Origin: Patescibacteria group bacterium
GTDB taxonomy: Bacteria > Patescibacteriota > Patescibacteriia > UBA10025 > JAHIVO01
Direction: 5' to 3'
Assembly: GCA_022560375.1 (NCBI GenBank)
Contig: JADFTK010000006.1
Coordinates: forward strand, 1-35,212
Length of the DNA stretch: 35,212 nt
Below the pieces are notes generated by a model. The model had not been told where the DNA came from. It saw nothing but the letters and a program-made list of their open reading frames with translations, and made no database searches. A program made the translations under genes and the position numbers. Below, in pieces: positions 1 through 7,623 of this stretch (position 1 is its first letter; each line of letters begins with the position of its first letter).

Positions 1-90
1 TCTTTCAACTTGTTTCTTGTTTTTATTGGTAAAATAATTGCCTCTTTTACACTGAGAGCACTTCAATTTTATAAGATTATCTTGTGACAT
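1..90 (-). CDS. rpmG: 50S ribosomal protein L33 (bL33), N-terminal part, runs off the window
   Basis: Minus-strand translation from ATG at 90: MSQDNLIKLKCSQCKRGNYFTNKNKKQVER, matching the bL33 N-terminus (CxxC, NYxTxKNKK). Not in the ORF track because truncated. Confidence 0.85.
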   Translation of the reverse strand, partial: MSQDNLIKLKCSQCKRGNYFTNKNKKQVER

Positions 91-143
91 ATCAACAAAT
101 TAAAAATTATAATTCAAAATTTAAAATCTTTTTATTCTCTATG

Positions 144-216
144 AGCCGAGAGCGAGATTCGAACTCGCGACCTTTCCCTTACCATGGGAGTGCTCTACCA
201 GCTGAGCTACCTCGGC
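144..216 (-). tRNA. tRNA-Thr (anticodon GGT), copy 1, U73, no encoded CCA
   Basis: Cloverleaf read by eye: GCCGAGG/TCTCGGC acceptor, GCTC..GAGC D-arm, CTCCC-ATGGTAA-GGGAA anticodon arm, GCGAG-TTCGAAT-CTCGC T-arm. Confidence 0.93.
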
Positions 217-219
217 CAC

Positions 220-305
220 TGGTGGGTAGGGAGGGATTCGAACCCCCGAAGGCCGGAGCCAGCAGGTTTACAGCCTGCCCCGTTTGACCGCTTCGGTACC
301 TACCC
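220..305 (-). tRNA. tRNA-Tyr (anticodon GTA) with long variable arm and encoded CCA
   Basis: GGGTAGG/CCTACCC acceptor, anticodon arm GCAGG-CTGTAAA-CCTGC, variable arm CTCCGGCCTTCGG, T-arm GGGGG-TTCGAAT-CCC, 3' ACCA. Confidence 0.93.
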
Positions 306-312
306 ATGTTAA

Positions 313-555
313 CTATTTTTTTAATCTACTATCTAAATACTTTCTGCCTTTACCTGTTTTCAAAAACGTCTCTCTTTTTATTGCCTGGGACCGTGATGCA
401 AATTCCTCTTCGTAAACCAAGTGCCACGGTACCCTGCCTTTTGTATATCTACTTTTTCTTTGATTATGCTCTTTAACTCTCTTAGCTACATCTTCAGTGC
501 TGCCAATATACCTACTCAAGTATTTTACACTTTTAATTACATATACATAATACAT
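313..555 (-). CDS. GIY-YIG nuclease superfamily small protein
   Basis: MYYVYVIKS...RYIGSTEDVAKRVKEHNQ...KGRVPWHLVYEEEFASRSQAIKRETFLK: typical single-domain GIY-YIG fold sequence. Confidence 0.92.
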   Translation of the reverse strand: MYYVYVIKSVKYLSRYIGSTEDVAKRVKEHNQRKSRYTKGRVPWHLVYEEEFASRSQAIKRETFLKTGKGRKYLDSRLKK

Positions 556-570
556 ACTTTTTGTGTACCA

Positions 571-722
571 GATTCCCCGCCTGAGGCGGGTGCGCCTCCG
601 GCGCAGAACCCCCGAAGGCCGGAGCCAGCAGGTTTACAGCCTGCCTTTGGTTTGACTGTCCGCCCTTTGGCGGAACCGCGGAGCCTGTCCTGACGAATGT
701 CAGGAGTACCTACCCATGTTAA
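571..722 (-). pseudogene. Disrupted second copy of tRNA-Tyr with palindromic insertions
   Basis: aacccccgaaggccggagccagcaggtttacagcctgcc (607-645) and tacctacccatgttaa (707-722) are identical to the intact tRNA-Tyr; D-arm and T-arm regions are replaced or expanded by palindromes at 576-590, 591-605, 659-674 and 688-705. Confidence 0.88.
576..705. repeat. Cluster of four short perfect palindromes
   Basis: CCCGCCTGAGGCGGG (576-590), TGCGCCTCCGGCGCA (591-605), TCCGCC-CTTT-GGCGGA (659-674), TCCTGAC-GAAT-GTCAGGA (688-705). Confidence 0.9.
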
Positions 723-748
723 TCTAATTGTAATGTTCACCCCGTCTG

Positions 749-821
749 AGCCGTCGCGCGGAATCGAACCGCGGACCTACTCCTTACCATGGAGTTGCTC
801 TACCAGCTGAGCTACAACGGC
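749..821 (-). tRNA. tRNA-Thr (anticodon GGT), copy 2, U73, no encoded CCA
   Basis: GCCGTTG/CGACGGC acceptor, ACTCC-ATGGTAA-GGAGT anticodon arm, CGCGG-TTCGATT-CCGCG T-arm. Confidence 0.93.
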
Positions 822-866
822 TCGGGCGGGGTCAGCACACAAATGTTATCTCTTAATTTATGGTGT

Positions 867-892
867 CCCCGATCCACAGCGGTGGATTGGGG
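867..892. repeat. Hairpin, CCCCGATCCAC-agcg-GTGGATTGGGG
   Basis: 11-bp inverted repeat with one G-T pair, visible directly. Confidence 0.75.
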
Positions 893-969
893 AAAGCGGG
901 AATGTTGTGAAGGGTGGAGTGTACACAATTGAATTGTGGACGCGGAACCCATAGCAACTATTCACGCGC

Positions 970-1009
970 GGAGTTGCTCTACCAGCTGAGCTACAACGGC
1001 TCGGGCGGG
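970..1009 (-). pseudogene. 5'-half tRNA-Thr fragment
   Basis: 40 bp identical to 791-830 (5' half of tRNA-Thr copy 2 plus upstream flank); no 3' half follows. Confidence 0.88.
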
Positions 1010-1061
1010 ATCAACCACTGTCCTGCGCCATACATAAACGAGAAACTAAGTATAAATATTA

Positions 1062-1937
1062 TTATTTTAAATTGCGGATTTCCTTTTGCAACTCCTTTAG
1101 TTTATCATTCTCTGGATTAGCCTCTTTCAGCTGATCATAATACTTCTTAGCTAGTGCTTTGTCTTTCAGACTAATACCCAACGCCACTAAAGCATCCAGT
1201 ATTCTGGGGTTATTAGGCTCGAGCTTGACCGCCTCCTTCAAACTGGCTAAGGCGCTATCTGCCTCATCCAGTGCCAGATAAACTTCCCCTAGTTCAAAAT
1301 GGTAGCCGGCCACCTGACTATTGAGAGAAACTGATTGGGCAGGTTCATTACTATTCATCCTGTCTGATCCGGGAGTTGGAGCCTCCCGATCGTTGGTGAC
1401 ATGGATTTTTATTAAGTACTGATAGATTTCCTTGGCGTGCTCCGGATCTTTCATTTTTTGGTACAACTCAGCTAATCCCTCGTAGGCAGCTATAAATTTA
1501 TTATCCAGGCTTACCGCCTCTATAAATTTATCCTCAGCTTCTTTTAATTTATCCTCAGCTATTAAAGACTCTGCCTCCTTTAGGACAAGAGATTTATTCT
1601 TAGCCACCGTATCCTCTTCCTGGGGTTCTATAGCTTTTATCTTAGATTGATATTTTTTTTCTAGCCCTTTCAAAGATTTATACAAATTACCTAGCAGCGA
1701 CCCCTTGTCCTGGGCTTCACCTTCATGGTCCTTTTTAAATAACGATGTTAATTTGAAGGCTGTCAATTTCCTTTTCAGCCTATGTTCGATAATTTCCTTT
1801 TTAACCTTGTTCTGTCGATGTTTTTGCAGCGTATCTGTATTGATAGAAGATATTACGGGAAACTTTCTAGAAATAATATATATTATTATCCCCATGCTAG
1901 CAATGATGACTCCAATGGCGATATAATTGTAGATCAT
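1062..1937 (-). CDS. TPR-repeat protein with N-terminal membrane anchor
   Basis: N-terminal hydrophobic segment IAIGVIIASMGIIIYII; TPR-like repeats (AAYEGLAELYQKMKDPEHAKEIYQYLIKI, GYHFELGEVYLALDEADSALASLKEAVKLEPNN). Confidence 0.8.
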   Translation of the reverse strand: MIYNYIAIGVIIASMGIIIYIISRKFPVISSINTDTLQKHRQNKVKKEIIEHRLKRKLTAFKLTSLFKKDHEGEAQDKGSLLGNLYKSLKGLEKKYQSKIKAIEPQEEDTVAKNKSLVLKEAESLIAEDKLKEAEDKFIEAVSLDNKFIAAYEGLAELYQKMKDPEHAKEIYQYLIKIHVTNDREAPTPGSDRMNSNEPAQSVSLNSQVAGYHFELGEVYLALDEADSALASLKEAVKLEPNNPRILDALVALGISLKDKALAKKYYDQLKEANPENDKLKELQKEIRNLK

Positions 1938-1965
1938 AACTAATTTTTAATAGCCAAGATTTTTT

Positions 1966-2556
1966 TTATAACGACAACCTCTTAAAAGAATTGATACGTA
2001 TATTTTCCCCAAGCTTTAACACATTTTCCTGAATCAGCTCCTGGATACTCTTGGAATCATCCTTGACAAAAGGCTGGCTAAGCAGGCAGGTTTCACTATA
2101 AAATTTTTTCAGCTTTCCTTTCACTATTTGATCCCATATCTTATCCGGCTTTTTTTCCTGCTTTACCTGAGCCAGATATATTTCCTCTTCTTTCGCCACT
2201 ATATCCCGAGGCACATCCTCGGCGGATAAATATTGGGGATCCGCAGCTGTAATATGCATCGCAATATCGTGGGCCAGATCTTTAAAATCATCCGTTTTGG
2301 CCACAAAGTCAGTTTCACAGGCCAGGGCTACTTGCGCTCCGATCTTGTTATTAGCGTGGACATAATACCCTATGACTCCTTCATTGGCAGTCCTGCTTTT
2401 CTTCTGCGCAGCAATTTTCTGTCCCTTCTTTTTCATGATTAGTATGGCTTTGGCTAAATCACCCTGGGACTCCTCCAGTGCCTGCTTGGCATCCATAATA
2501 CCCGCACCTGTTTCCTCGCGAAGCTGCTGAATCATTTTTGTATCCACTTTCTTCAT
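1966..2556 (-). CDS. tsf: Elongation factor Ts
   Basis: MKKVDTKMIQQLREETGAGIMDAKQALEESQGD...; start placed at the internal Met (2556) rather than the ORF-track start. Confidence 0.95.
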   Translation of the reverse strand: MKKVDTKMIQQLREETGAGIMDAKQALEESQGDLAKAILIMKKKGQKIAAQKKSRTANEGVIGYYVHANNKIGAQVALACETDFVAKTDDFKDLAHDIAMHITAADPQYLSAEDVPRDIVAKEEEIYLAQVKQEKKPDKIWDQIVKGKLKKFYSETCLLSQPFVKDDSKSIQELIQENVLKLGENIRINSFKRLSL

Positions 2557-2557
2557 A

Positions 2558-3349
2558 CTATTTCTTCTCCTCTTTCTTGTTCTTCTCCTCTTCCTTGGCT
2601 GCTGTGTCTGTTTTAGTTTCCTGGGTGGCGGCTTTATCAGCATCAGATGTCGTCGGTGGTAACTTTTGTTTACTTTGCCCCTCTTTGACCGCTTCAGCTA
2701 CGATGGTGGTGATTAATTTTATTGACTTAGTGGCGTCATCATTGGCTGGGATCGGATAGTCTATCAGATCAACATTCACATTAGTATCAGCCATGGCTAC
2801 TACCGGAATTTTCTTCTTTCTCGCTTCTCTCAGAGCAGTTTTATCTTTCTTGATATCAATCATAAATATGGCATTGGGCAGCTTATCTAAACTCTCTATG
2901 CCACCAACCAATTTTTCCAAATTGGCAATCTCCTCGCTGAATTGTAATTGCTCCCGTTTGGTATATTTATCAAGAGCACCAGATTTCCGTTTTTCTCTTA
3001 AATCCTTTAGCCGACGTACCAGCTTAGTTATATTGTCAAAATTAGTCAAGGTGCCGCCGATCCACCTCTGGGTCACTGACGGCATGCCGACTGAGTCAGC
3101 CATCTGTTTAACAATTTCTGTGGCCTGCCTTTTGGTGGTGACGAAAAGTACCGTCCCCCCTTTAGCCACAATACCAGACACAAAAGAACAAGCCTGGCGC
3201 AGCATAGGCACTGTCTTTTCTAAATCAATAATATGAATTCCACCCCGCATCGTAAAAATATAGGGCTTCATTTTAGGGTGCCAATTCTTGGCCTGGTGTC
3301 CGAAATGGACGCCGCTTTTCAGCAGTTCTAACAAAGATACTTCTTTCAT
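2558..3349 (-). CDS. rpsB: 30S ribosomal protein S2
   Basis: LLKSGVHFGHQAKNWHPKMKPYIF...RWIGGTLTNF...ANDDATKSIKLI. Confidence 0.97.
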   Translation of the reverse strand: MKEVSLLELLKSGVHFGHQAKNWHPKMKPYIFTMRGGIHIIDLEKTVPMLRQACSFVSGIVAKGGTVLFVTTKRQATEIVKQMADSVGMPSVTQRWIGGTLTNFDNITKLVRRLKDLREKRKSGALDKYTKREQLQFSEEIANLEKLVGGIESLDKLPNAIFMIDIKKDKTALREARKKKIPVVAMADTNVNVDLIDYPIPANDDATKSIKLITTIVAEAVKEGQSKQKLPPTTSDADKAATQETKTDTAAKEEEKNKKEEKK

Positions 3350-3438
3350 ATAATTTCCTTTACAACCTCTGTTTTCCTCAACCTGTTTTTTTAATCCCCC
3401 ATAATGAAGGACAAGGGCAAAAGACAGTCAAAAAACAT

Positions 3439-3492
3439 GAGTGATTATTAATAAAAAGATGTATATACCTGTATATACATATAGAGTGATTA
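3439..3492. promoter_or_regulatory. Candidate operator: 10+2+10 bp palindrome flanked by direct repeats
   Basis: ATGTATATAC-CT-GTATATACAT (3459-3480) between two GAGTGATTA copies (3439-3447, 3484-3492), in the divergent rpsB/rpmE intergenic region. Confidence 0.5.
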
Positions 3493-3589
3493 ATATTGTA
3501 ACACAAATATAATATATGACAAGTATCATCACGCCAGTCTTGCCTGATTGCGAAAGTTCTGCTACACTGTCCACTACAAGTAAAATAAT

Positions 3590-3850
3590 ATGAAAAAAGA
3601 TATCCATCCCCAATACAATCCCCAAGCCACAGTAGTGTGTGCCTGCGGCAACAAATTTACTACCGGATCTACTGTCAATGAGATTCGCGTGGAAATTTGT
3701 TCGGTATGCCATCCTTTTTATACTGGCAAACAAAAATTGCTTGATGACCGAGGTCGCGTTGAAAGATTCCAAAGAATGCTGGATAAAAAATCAACATTGA
3801 GCGCCAAGAATAAAACTAAAACCAAGACCCCTAAAAGCAAAAAAAGTTAA
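3590..3850 (+). CDS. rpmE: 50S ribosomal protein L31
   Basis: [49 protein letters not shown]. Confidence 0.96.
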   Translation: MKKDIHPQYNPQATVVCACGNKFTTGSTVNEIRVEICSVCHPFYTGKQKLLDDRGRVERFQRMLDKKSTLSAKNKTKTKTPKSKKS

Positions 3851-3900
3851 GCTAGTTAAGCTCCCCAGCCATTTTTCACCATGGGGGATTTTTTACGTTT

Positions 3901-4950
3901 ATGGATACTAAAATCCAAGAATTACAAAAAAAATTTGATCAGCTAGAGCGGGACATGCAAGATCCTGAATTTTTTAATAACCCCCATCAGCAAAAAAAAC
4001 TTACCCAGCAATATAACGAAGTAGGCCAGATTTTAAAAAGATATAAAAAACTAAAAGAAATTACCACCAGCATTGTTGAAATAAAAAAAACCCTGCTAGA
4101 AGACAACGATGCCGAGCTTCATCAGATTGCCCAGGAAGAGATTCAAACCCTGGAGCGCCAAAAAAAAGAGATTAATCAAGCAATCCAAGAATCCATAAAC
4201 CCCGCCGACCCACTGAACAAAAAAGATATACTAATTGAAATAAGAGCTGGTACCGGAGGTGACGAAGCGGCCTTATTTGCGGCGGAACTTTTTCGCATGT
4301 ATTCGCGCTTCGCCGAAGAGCAAGAATGGAAAACTCACCTGGTAAGCTCCAGCCCAACCGGCATCGGAGGTTTTAAAGAGGTTATATTTGAAATTAGCGG
4401 TACCAACGTCTATAGCCATTTAAAATATGAAAGTGGTGTCCATCGGGTCCAGCGAGTACCGGCCACTGAAAAAAGCGGGCGGGTACATACTTCAGCGGCC
4501 ACTGTGGCAATTTTGCCAGTAGCCGAAGAGCTGGATATAATATTAAAGCCTGAAGATTTAGATATACAAGCAACCACCGCCTCCGGGCACGGCGGTCAGT
4601 CTGTGAATACTACCTACTCCGCCATACGCATTGTCCATAAACCCTCCGGTTTAGTAGTCATCTGCCAAGACGAGCGCTCCCAAAAACAGAATAAAGAAAA
4701 AGCGCTACAAGTTCTCCGTTCACGCCTGCTGGCGGCTAAGCAAGAAAAAATCTCCCAAGAGCGGTCTGATAAGATAAAAGGCCAGATCGGAAGCGGTGAT
4801 CGATCAGAAAAAATTCGAACCTACAACTACCCCCAGGATCGCATCACTGACCATAGGATAAAAAAGAATTTCTCAAATATCCAGTCTATACTTGAGGGAA
4901 ATTTAAACAAAATAATCAGGGAATTACAGAATGCTGATAAAAAATCATGA
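3901..4950 (+). CDS. prfA: Peptide chain release factor 1
   Basis: [58 protein letters not shown]. Confidence 0.95.
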   Translation: MDTKIQELQKKFDQLERDMQDPEFFNNPHQQKKLTQQYNEVGQILKRYKKLKEITTSIVEIKKTLLEDNDAELHQIAQEEIQTLERQKKEINQAIQESINPADPLNKKDILIEIRAGTGGDEAALFAAELFRMYSRFAEEQEWKTHLVSSSPTGIGGFKEVIFEISGTNVYSHLKYESGVHRVQRVPATEKSGRVHTSAATVAILPVAEELDIILKPEDLDIQATTASGHGGQSVNTTYSAIRIVHKPSGLVVICQDERSQKQNKEKALQVLRSRLLAAKQEKISQERSDKIKGQIGSGDRSEKIRTYNYPQDRITDHRIKKNFSNIQSILEGNLNKIIRELQNADKKS

Positions 4951-5804
4951 CTATTCAGAAAACATTATTGACTGCTATTAACAAATTGCGCCAAGCAAGC
5001 ATAACCTCAGCTACCCTAGATGCTGAGATTTTATTATCACATGTATTAAAAAGGTCTAAAGAATATTTATTATCCTACCCAGAAAAAAAAATATCCGCCA
5101 ACCTAAGCCGGACTTATAAATCGTTAATTCTACGGCGGCAACGGGGCCTACCCACAGCCTACCTGACTAATAACAAAGAGTTCTACGGGCTCAACTTTTT
5201 TGTAAACCAACACGTTCTGATCCCCCGGCCGGCCACGGAAACAATTGTCGAGGAAGCTATTAAAGAAGTTAGGCAGCTACAACTGGCTGATAAAGCGAAA
5301 AAAATAATAATTGCTGATGTAGGTACGGGCTCTGGATGTATTGCCGTCACTCTGGCCAAGTATTTAAAAAATGTCAGGCTATACGCTATTGATATTTCCA
5401 GCTCGGCATTAACCGTCGCTAAAAAAAACGCTCAGTCCCATAAAGTGAGCAGTAAAATTTCTTTTGTGGCAGGTAATTTGCTTACGGCCATCAAAATAAC
5501 CAAAAAAAATCCAGCTATTGATCTTATCGTGGCCAACTTACCATATCTGACTAAGTATGAACTATCTGCCGTGCGGTATGAACCAAAACTTGCTCTCCTG
5601 GGCGGCAAGATGGGCTTAGAATATATCGATCAGTTAATAGCGCAGGTGCCTAGGGTCTTAGCTGACGACGGCGTTATTCTCCTAGAAGTTTCTCCGACTC
5701 AGGTAACTGTGGTTGAACATGTTGCTAAGCAACATTTTCCAGATAAAAACATTTCCTTTATCAAAGACTTGTCCGGACAGGAAAGAGTAGTCAAGATTAA
5801 ATAA
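4947..5804 (+). CDS. prmC: Release factor glutamine methyltransferase (PrmC/HemK family)
   Basis: [25 protein letters not shown] in the (N/D)PPY position, NxxEFYGLxFxVNxxVLIPRPxTE; overlaps the prfA stop. Confidence 0.93.
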   Translation: MTIQKTLLTAINKLRQASITSATLDAEILLSHVLKRSKEYLLSYPEKKISANLSRTYKSLILRRQRGLPTAYLTNNKEFYGLNFFVNQHVLIPRPATETIVEEAIKEVRQLQLADKAKKIIIADVGTGSGCIAVTLAKYLKNVRLYAIDISSSALTVAKKNAQSHKVSSKISFVAGNLLTAIKITKKNPAIDLIVANLPYLTKYELSAVRYEPKLALLGGKMGLEYIDQLIAQVPRVLADDGVILLEVSPTQVTVVEHVAKQHFPDKNISFIKDLSGQERVVKIK

Positions 5805-5826
5805 AAATCTTTCCTATAATCTTAGC

Positions 5827-5854
5827 TTGACACTGACGCCTCAGCATATATAAT
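5827..5854 (+). promoter_or_regulatory. Consensus sigma70-type promoter
   Basis: TTGACA (5827-5832), 16-bp spacer, TATAAT (5849-5854). Confidence 0.8.
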
Positions 5855-5923
5855 GTATGGGCTATTTTTTGCACTTACAGAAACAAACACAAAAAACCGT
5901 TCTTTGAAAGGAGGTGAGACCTC

Positions 5924-6403
5924 ATGAAGGGATTTAATTTAAACTGCTTACGGAAATTTTCCGAAGTGGTGCAGAACTACATGTTAGATGCCACGCCGGG
6001 CAAGCACTTCGGTGCCATACTACAGGCTACCCCATTGGCAGAAGAAGGGAAGAGAGGCCCAGAATTCTCCGCTGCGGAGGCAGCTGGACTGTTTCTAGCC
6101 CACCTGACTATCCTCGAGCGAGGAATGATTAGTGGCATGGTGACTGACCTTGATTACGATGGTAATAACCTCAAGGTAATCATCTACGATCCCAAGCTGA
6201 CCACGCTTGATATCCCGCTGGCGCAACTCCGGAGTTTTGCCATTATGCAGCAACCCCGAGACGGGACACAATTCGTTATAAGAAACGGAACACTAATCAA
6301 AATCGATTGTAACGAACCAATCAAACCCGAGGGGATCCGCCATGGAACAAGAGCAACTCATCCGCCGTACGATTGCTTTAGTGCTTTGCCAATGGAGCAT
6401 TGA
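5924..6403 (+). CDS. Hypothetical protein
   Basis: ORF with strong Shine-Dalgarno (aaaggaggtga) and upstream consensus promoter; no family recognised. Confidence 0.75.
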   Translation: MKGFNLNCLRKFSEVVQNYMLDATPGKHFGAILQATPLAEEGKRGPEFSAAEAAGLFLAHLTILERGMISGMVTDLDYDGNNLKVIIYDPKLTTLDIPLAQLRSFAIMQQPRDGTQFVIRNGTLIKIDCNEPIKPEGIRHGTRATHPPYDCFSALPMEH

Positions 6404-6428
6404 ACAATTCAAAAAAGCCGCTTACTAA
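6342..6428 (+). CDS. Possible nested small ORF (28 aa)
   Basis: MEQEQLIRRTIALVLCQWSIEQFKKAAY*, +1 frame relative to 5924-6403, GAGGGG upstream of ATG. Confidence 0.35.
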   Translation: MEQEQLIRRTIALVLCQWSIEQFKKAAY

Positions 6429-6461
6429 TTTTCTACCATTAGAAATTTACAAGCGGCTTTT
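6411..6461. terminator. Bidirectional intrinsic terminator
   Basis: AAAGCCGCTT ... AAGCGGCTTT stem, T-rich on both strands; between convergent genes. Confidence 0.8.
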
Positions 6462-6462
6462 C

Positions 6463-7599
6463 TTATTGGTAGGTTACGTCCTGTGTTTTGGTAATGACAT
6501 GCACCCAAGTATTGCCCCGGTTGAATTCTATTTCCTCGCCGCTCTCATGAAAAAACCTGGTCCGGGAAGTCCTCGAATCTTTTTGCCAGGTAGCTTTAAT
6601 GATTTCTCCATCTCGCAAGACCCAGGCGTCACCGGTACCGCCAACGTAAATATCTAATCGTCCTTTTCCGCCGTTCAAGGCAGGATTTTCGACAAGCTGA
6701 ACTACCACATTTTTTACCATGATCTGCTCGCCGGTATTATTATCTAGGTGAGGCTGATTAGCATTGGAGCGAGCATAGGCATTAGCTCCGAGATGATAAG
6801 CATAATCCACCTTATAGGTGACCCCCGATGAGAAATTAAAACTTAGTATTTTCCCATTGTCCTCGCGTTCAGCCTCCGGTGCCTCATCTTTAAACAACCA
6901 AGGAGAATAGCTAGACTGCTTGGACGCCAAGGATTTATCCCTGAGGGCATAATTCATTTTTTCCGATGAAGTCACCAAATTATGTGGGGCATATTTTGAC
7001 GTGTCTCGCCAAAAATATACTCCATCACTGGAAAGCGCTTCGAGACTATGTATATCCGGATTCTCCCAGAGTACAGTCAGAGCCTTGGGACTACCGCCAG
7101 CATGGACGTATAAACCGGCATACTCGGAAACCCATTCTATATAATACGGCCTGGCCGAACGCACCGGCATGATAGCTGGTATCTCTTCCGACGGGTCAAA
7201 AATTGCCATAAATCTGGTAGCTCCACCCTCTACCAGGGCCTCATAGACGACTGATGCCTGAGACAAACCACTTTGCGGTCTGACTGATAATAAATTTTCC
7301 ATCATTACTGCATAGGGTACCAGTCGGGCCTTATCATTTGAGGTTATCACCCCATCAATTAATCGGGATGAAGTGTCAGATTTCTCACCGACAGCACTAG
7401 CAGCTCCGATTATTAAACCGCTATTACTACCACTAAAACTAAGGTATTTACCAAGCATATCAATGCTGGCACTTATGGAGGTGAAATAAATCCACCAAGA
7501 AAAAAATATTGCCACAGCAAAAAATAAAACTACCCCCCACCAGCTAGTATGTTGGTTAATATATTGCCACGATAAAATATCTTTATTTTCTTTTTTCAT
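6463..7599 (-). CDS. DUF3048 family (YerB-like) protein, membrane-anchored, paralog 1
   Basis: VRPQSGLSQASVVYEALVEGGATRFMAIF...PVRSARPYYIEWVSEYAGLYVHAGGSP; N-terminal TM. Confidence 0.88.
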   Translation of the reverse strand: MKKENKDILSWQYINQHTSWWGVVLFFAVAIFFSWWIYFTSISASIDMLGKYLSFSGSNSGLIIGAASAVGEKSDTSSRLIDGVITSNDKARLVPYAVMMENLLSVRPQSGLSQASVVYEALVEGGATRFMAIFDPSEEIPAIMPVRSARPYYIEWVSEYAGLYVHAGGSPKALTVLWENPDIHSLEALSSDGVYFWRDTSKYAPHNLVTSSEKMNYALRDKSLASKQSSYSPWLFKDEAPEAEREDNGKILSFNFSSGVTYKVDYAYHLGANAYARSNANQPHLDNNTGEQIMVKNVVVQLVENPALNGGKGRLDIYVGGTGDAWVLRDGEIIKATWQKDSRTSRTRFFHESGEEIEFNRGNTWVHVITKTQDVTYQ

Positions 7600-7623
7600 T
7601 TTTATTTTTTTTAAACTACTTGG

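Noticed and set aside
84-287. 67-aa plus-strand ORF
   Set aside because: Lies antisense across tRNA-Thr and tRNA-Tyr; translation of tRNA sequence, not a gene.
421-740. ORFs 421-693 (+) and 537-740 (-)
   Set aside because: Cover the antisense of the GIY-YIG gene, the tRNA-Tyr remnant and palindromes; low-complexity spurious translations.
3428-3772. 114-aa minus-strand ORF
   Set aside because: Antisense to rpmE and its promoter region; rpmE is clearly supported.
6400-6657. 85-aa plus-strand ORF
   Set aside because: Overlaps the terminator and is antisense to a well-supported DUF3048 gene.
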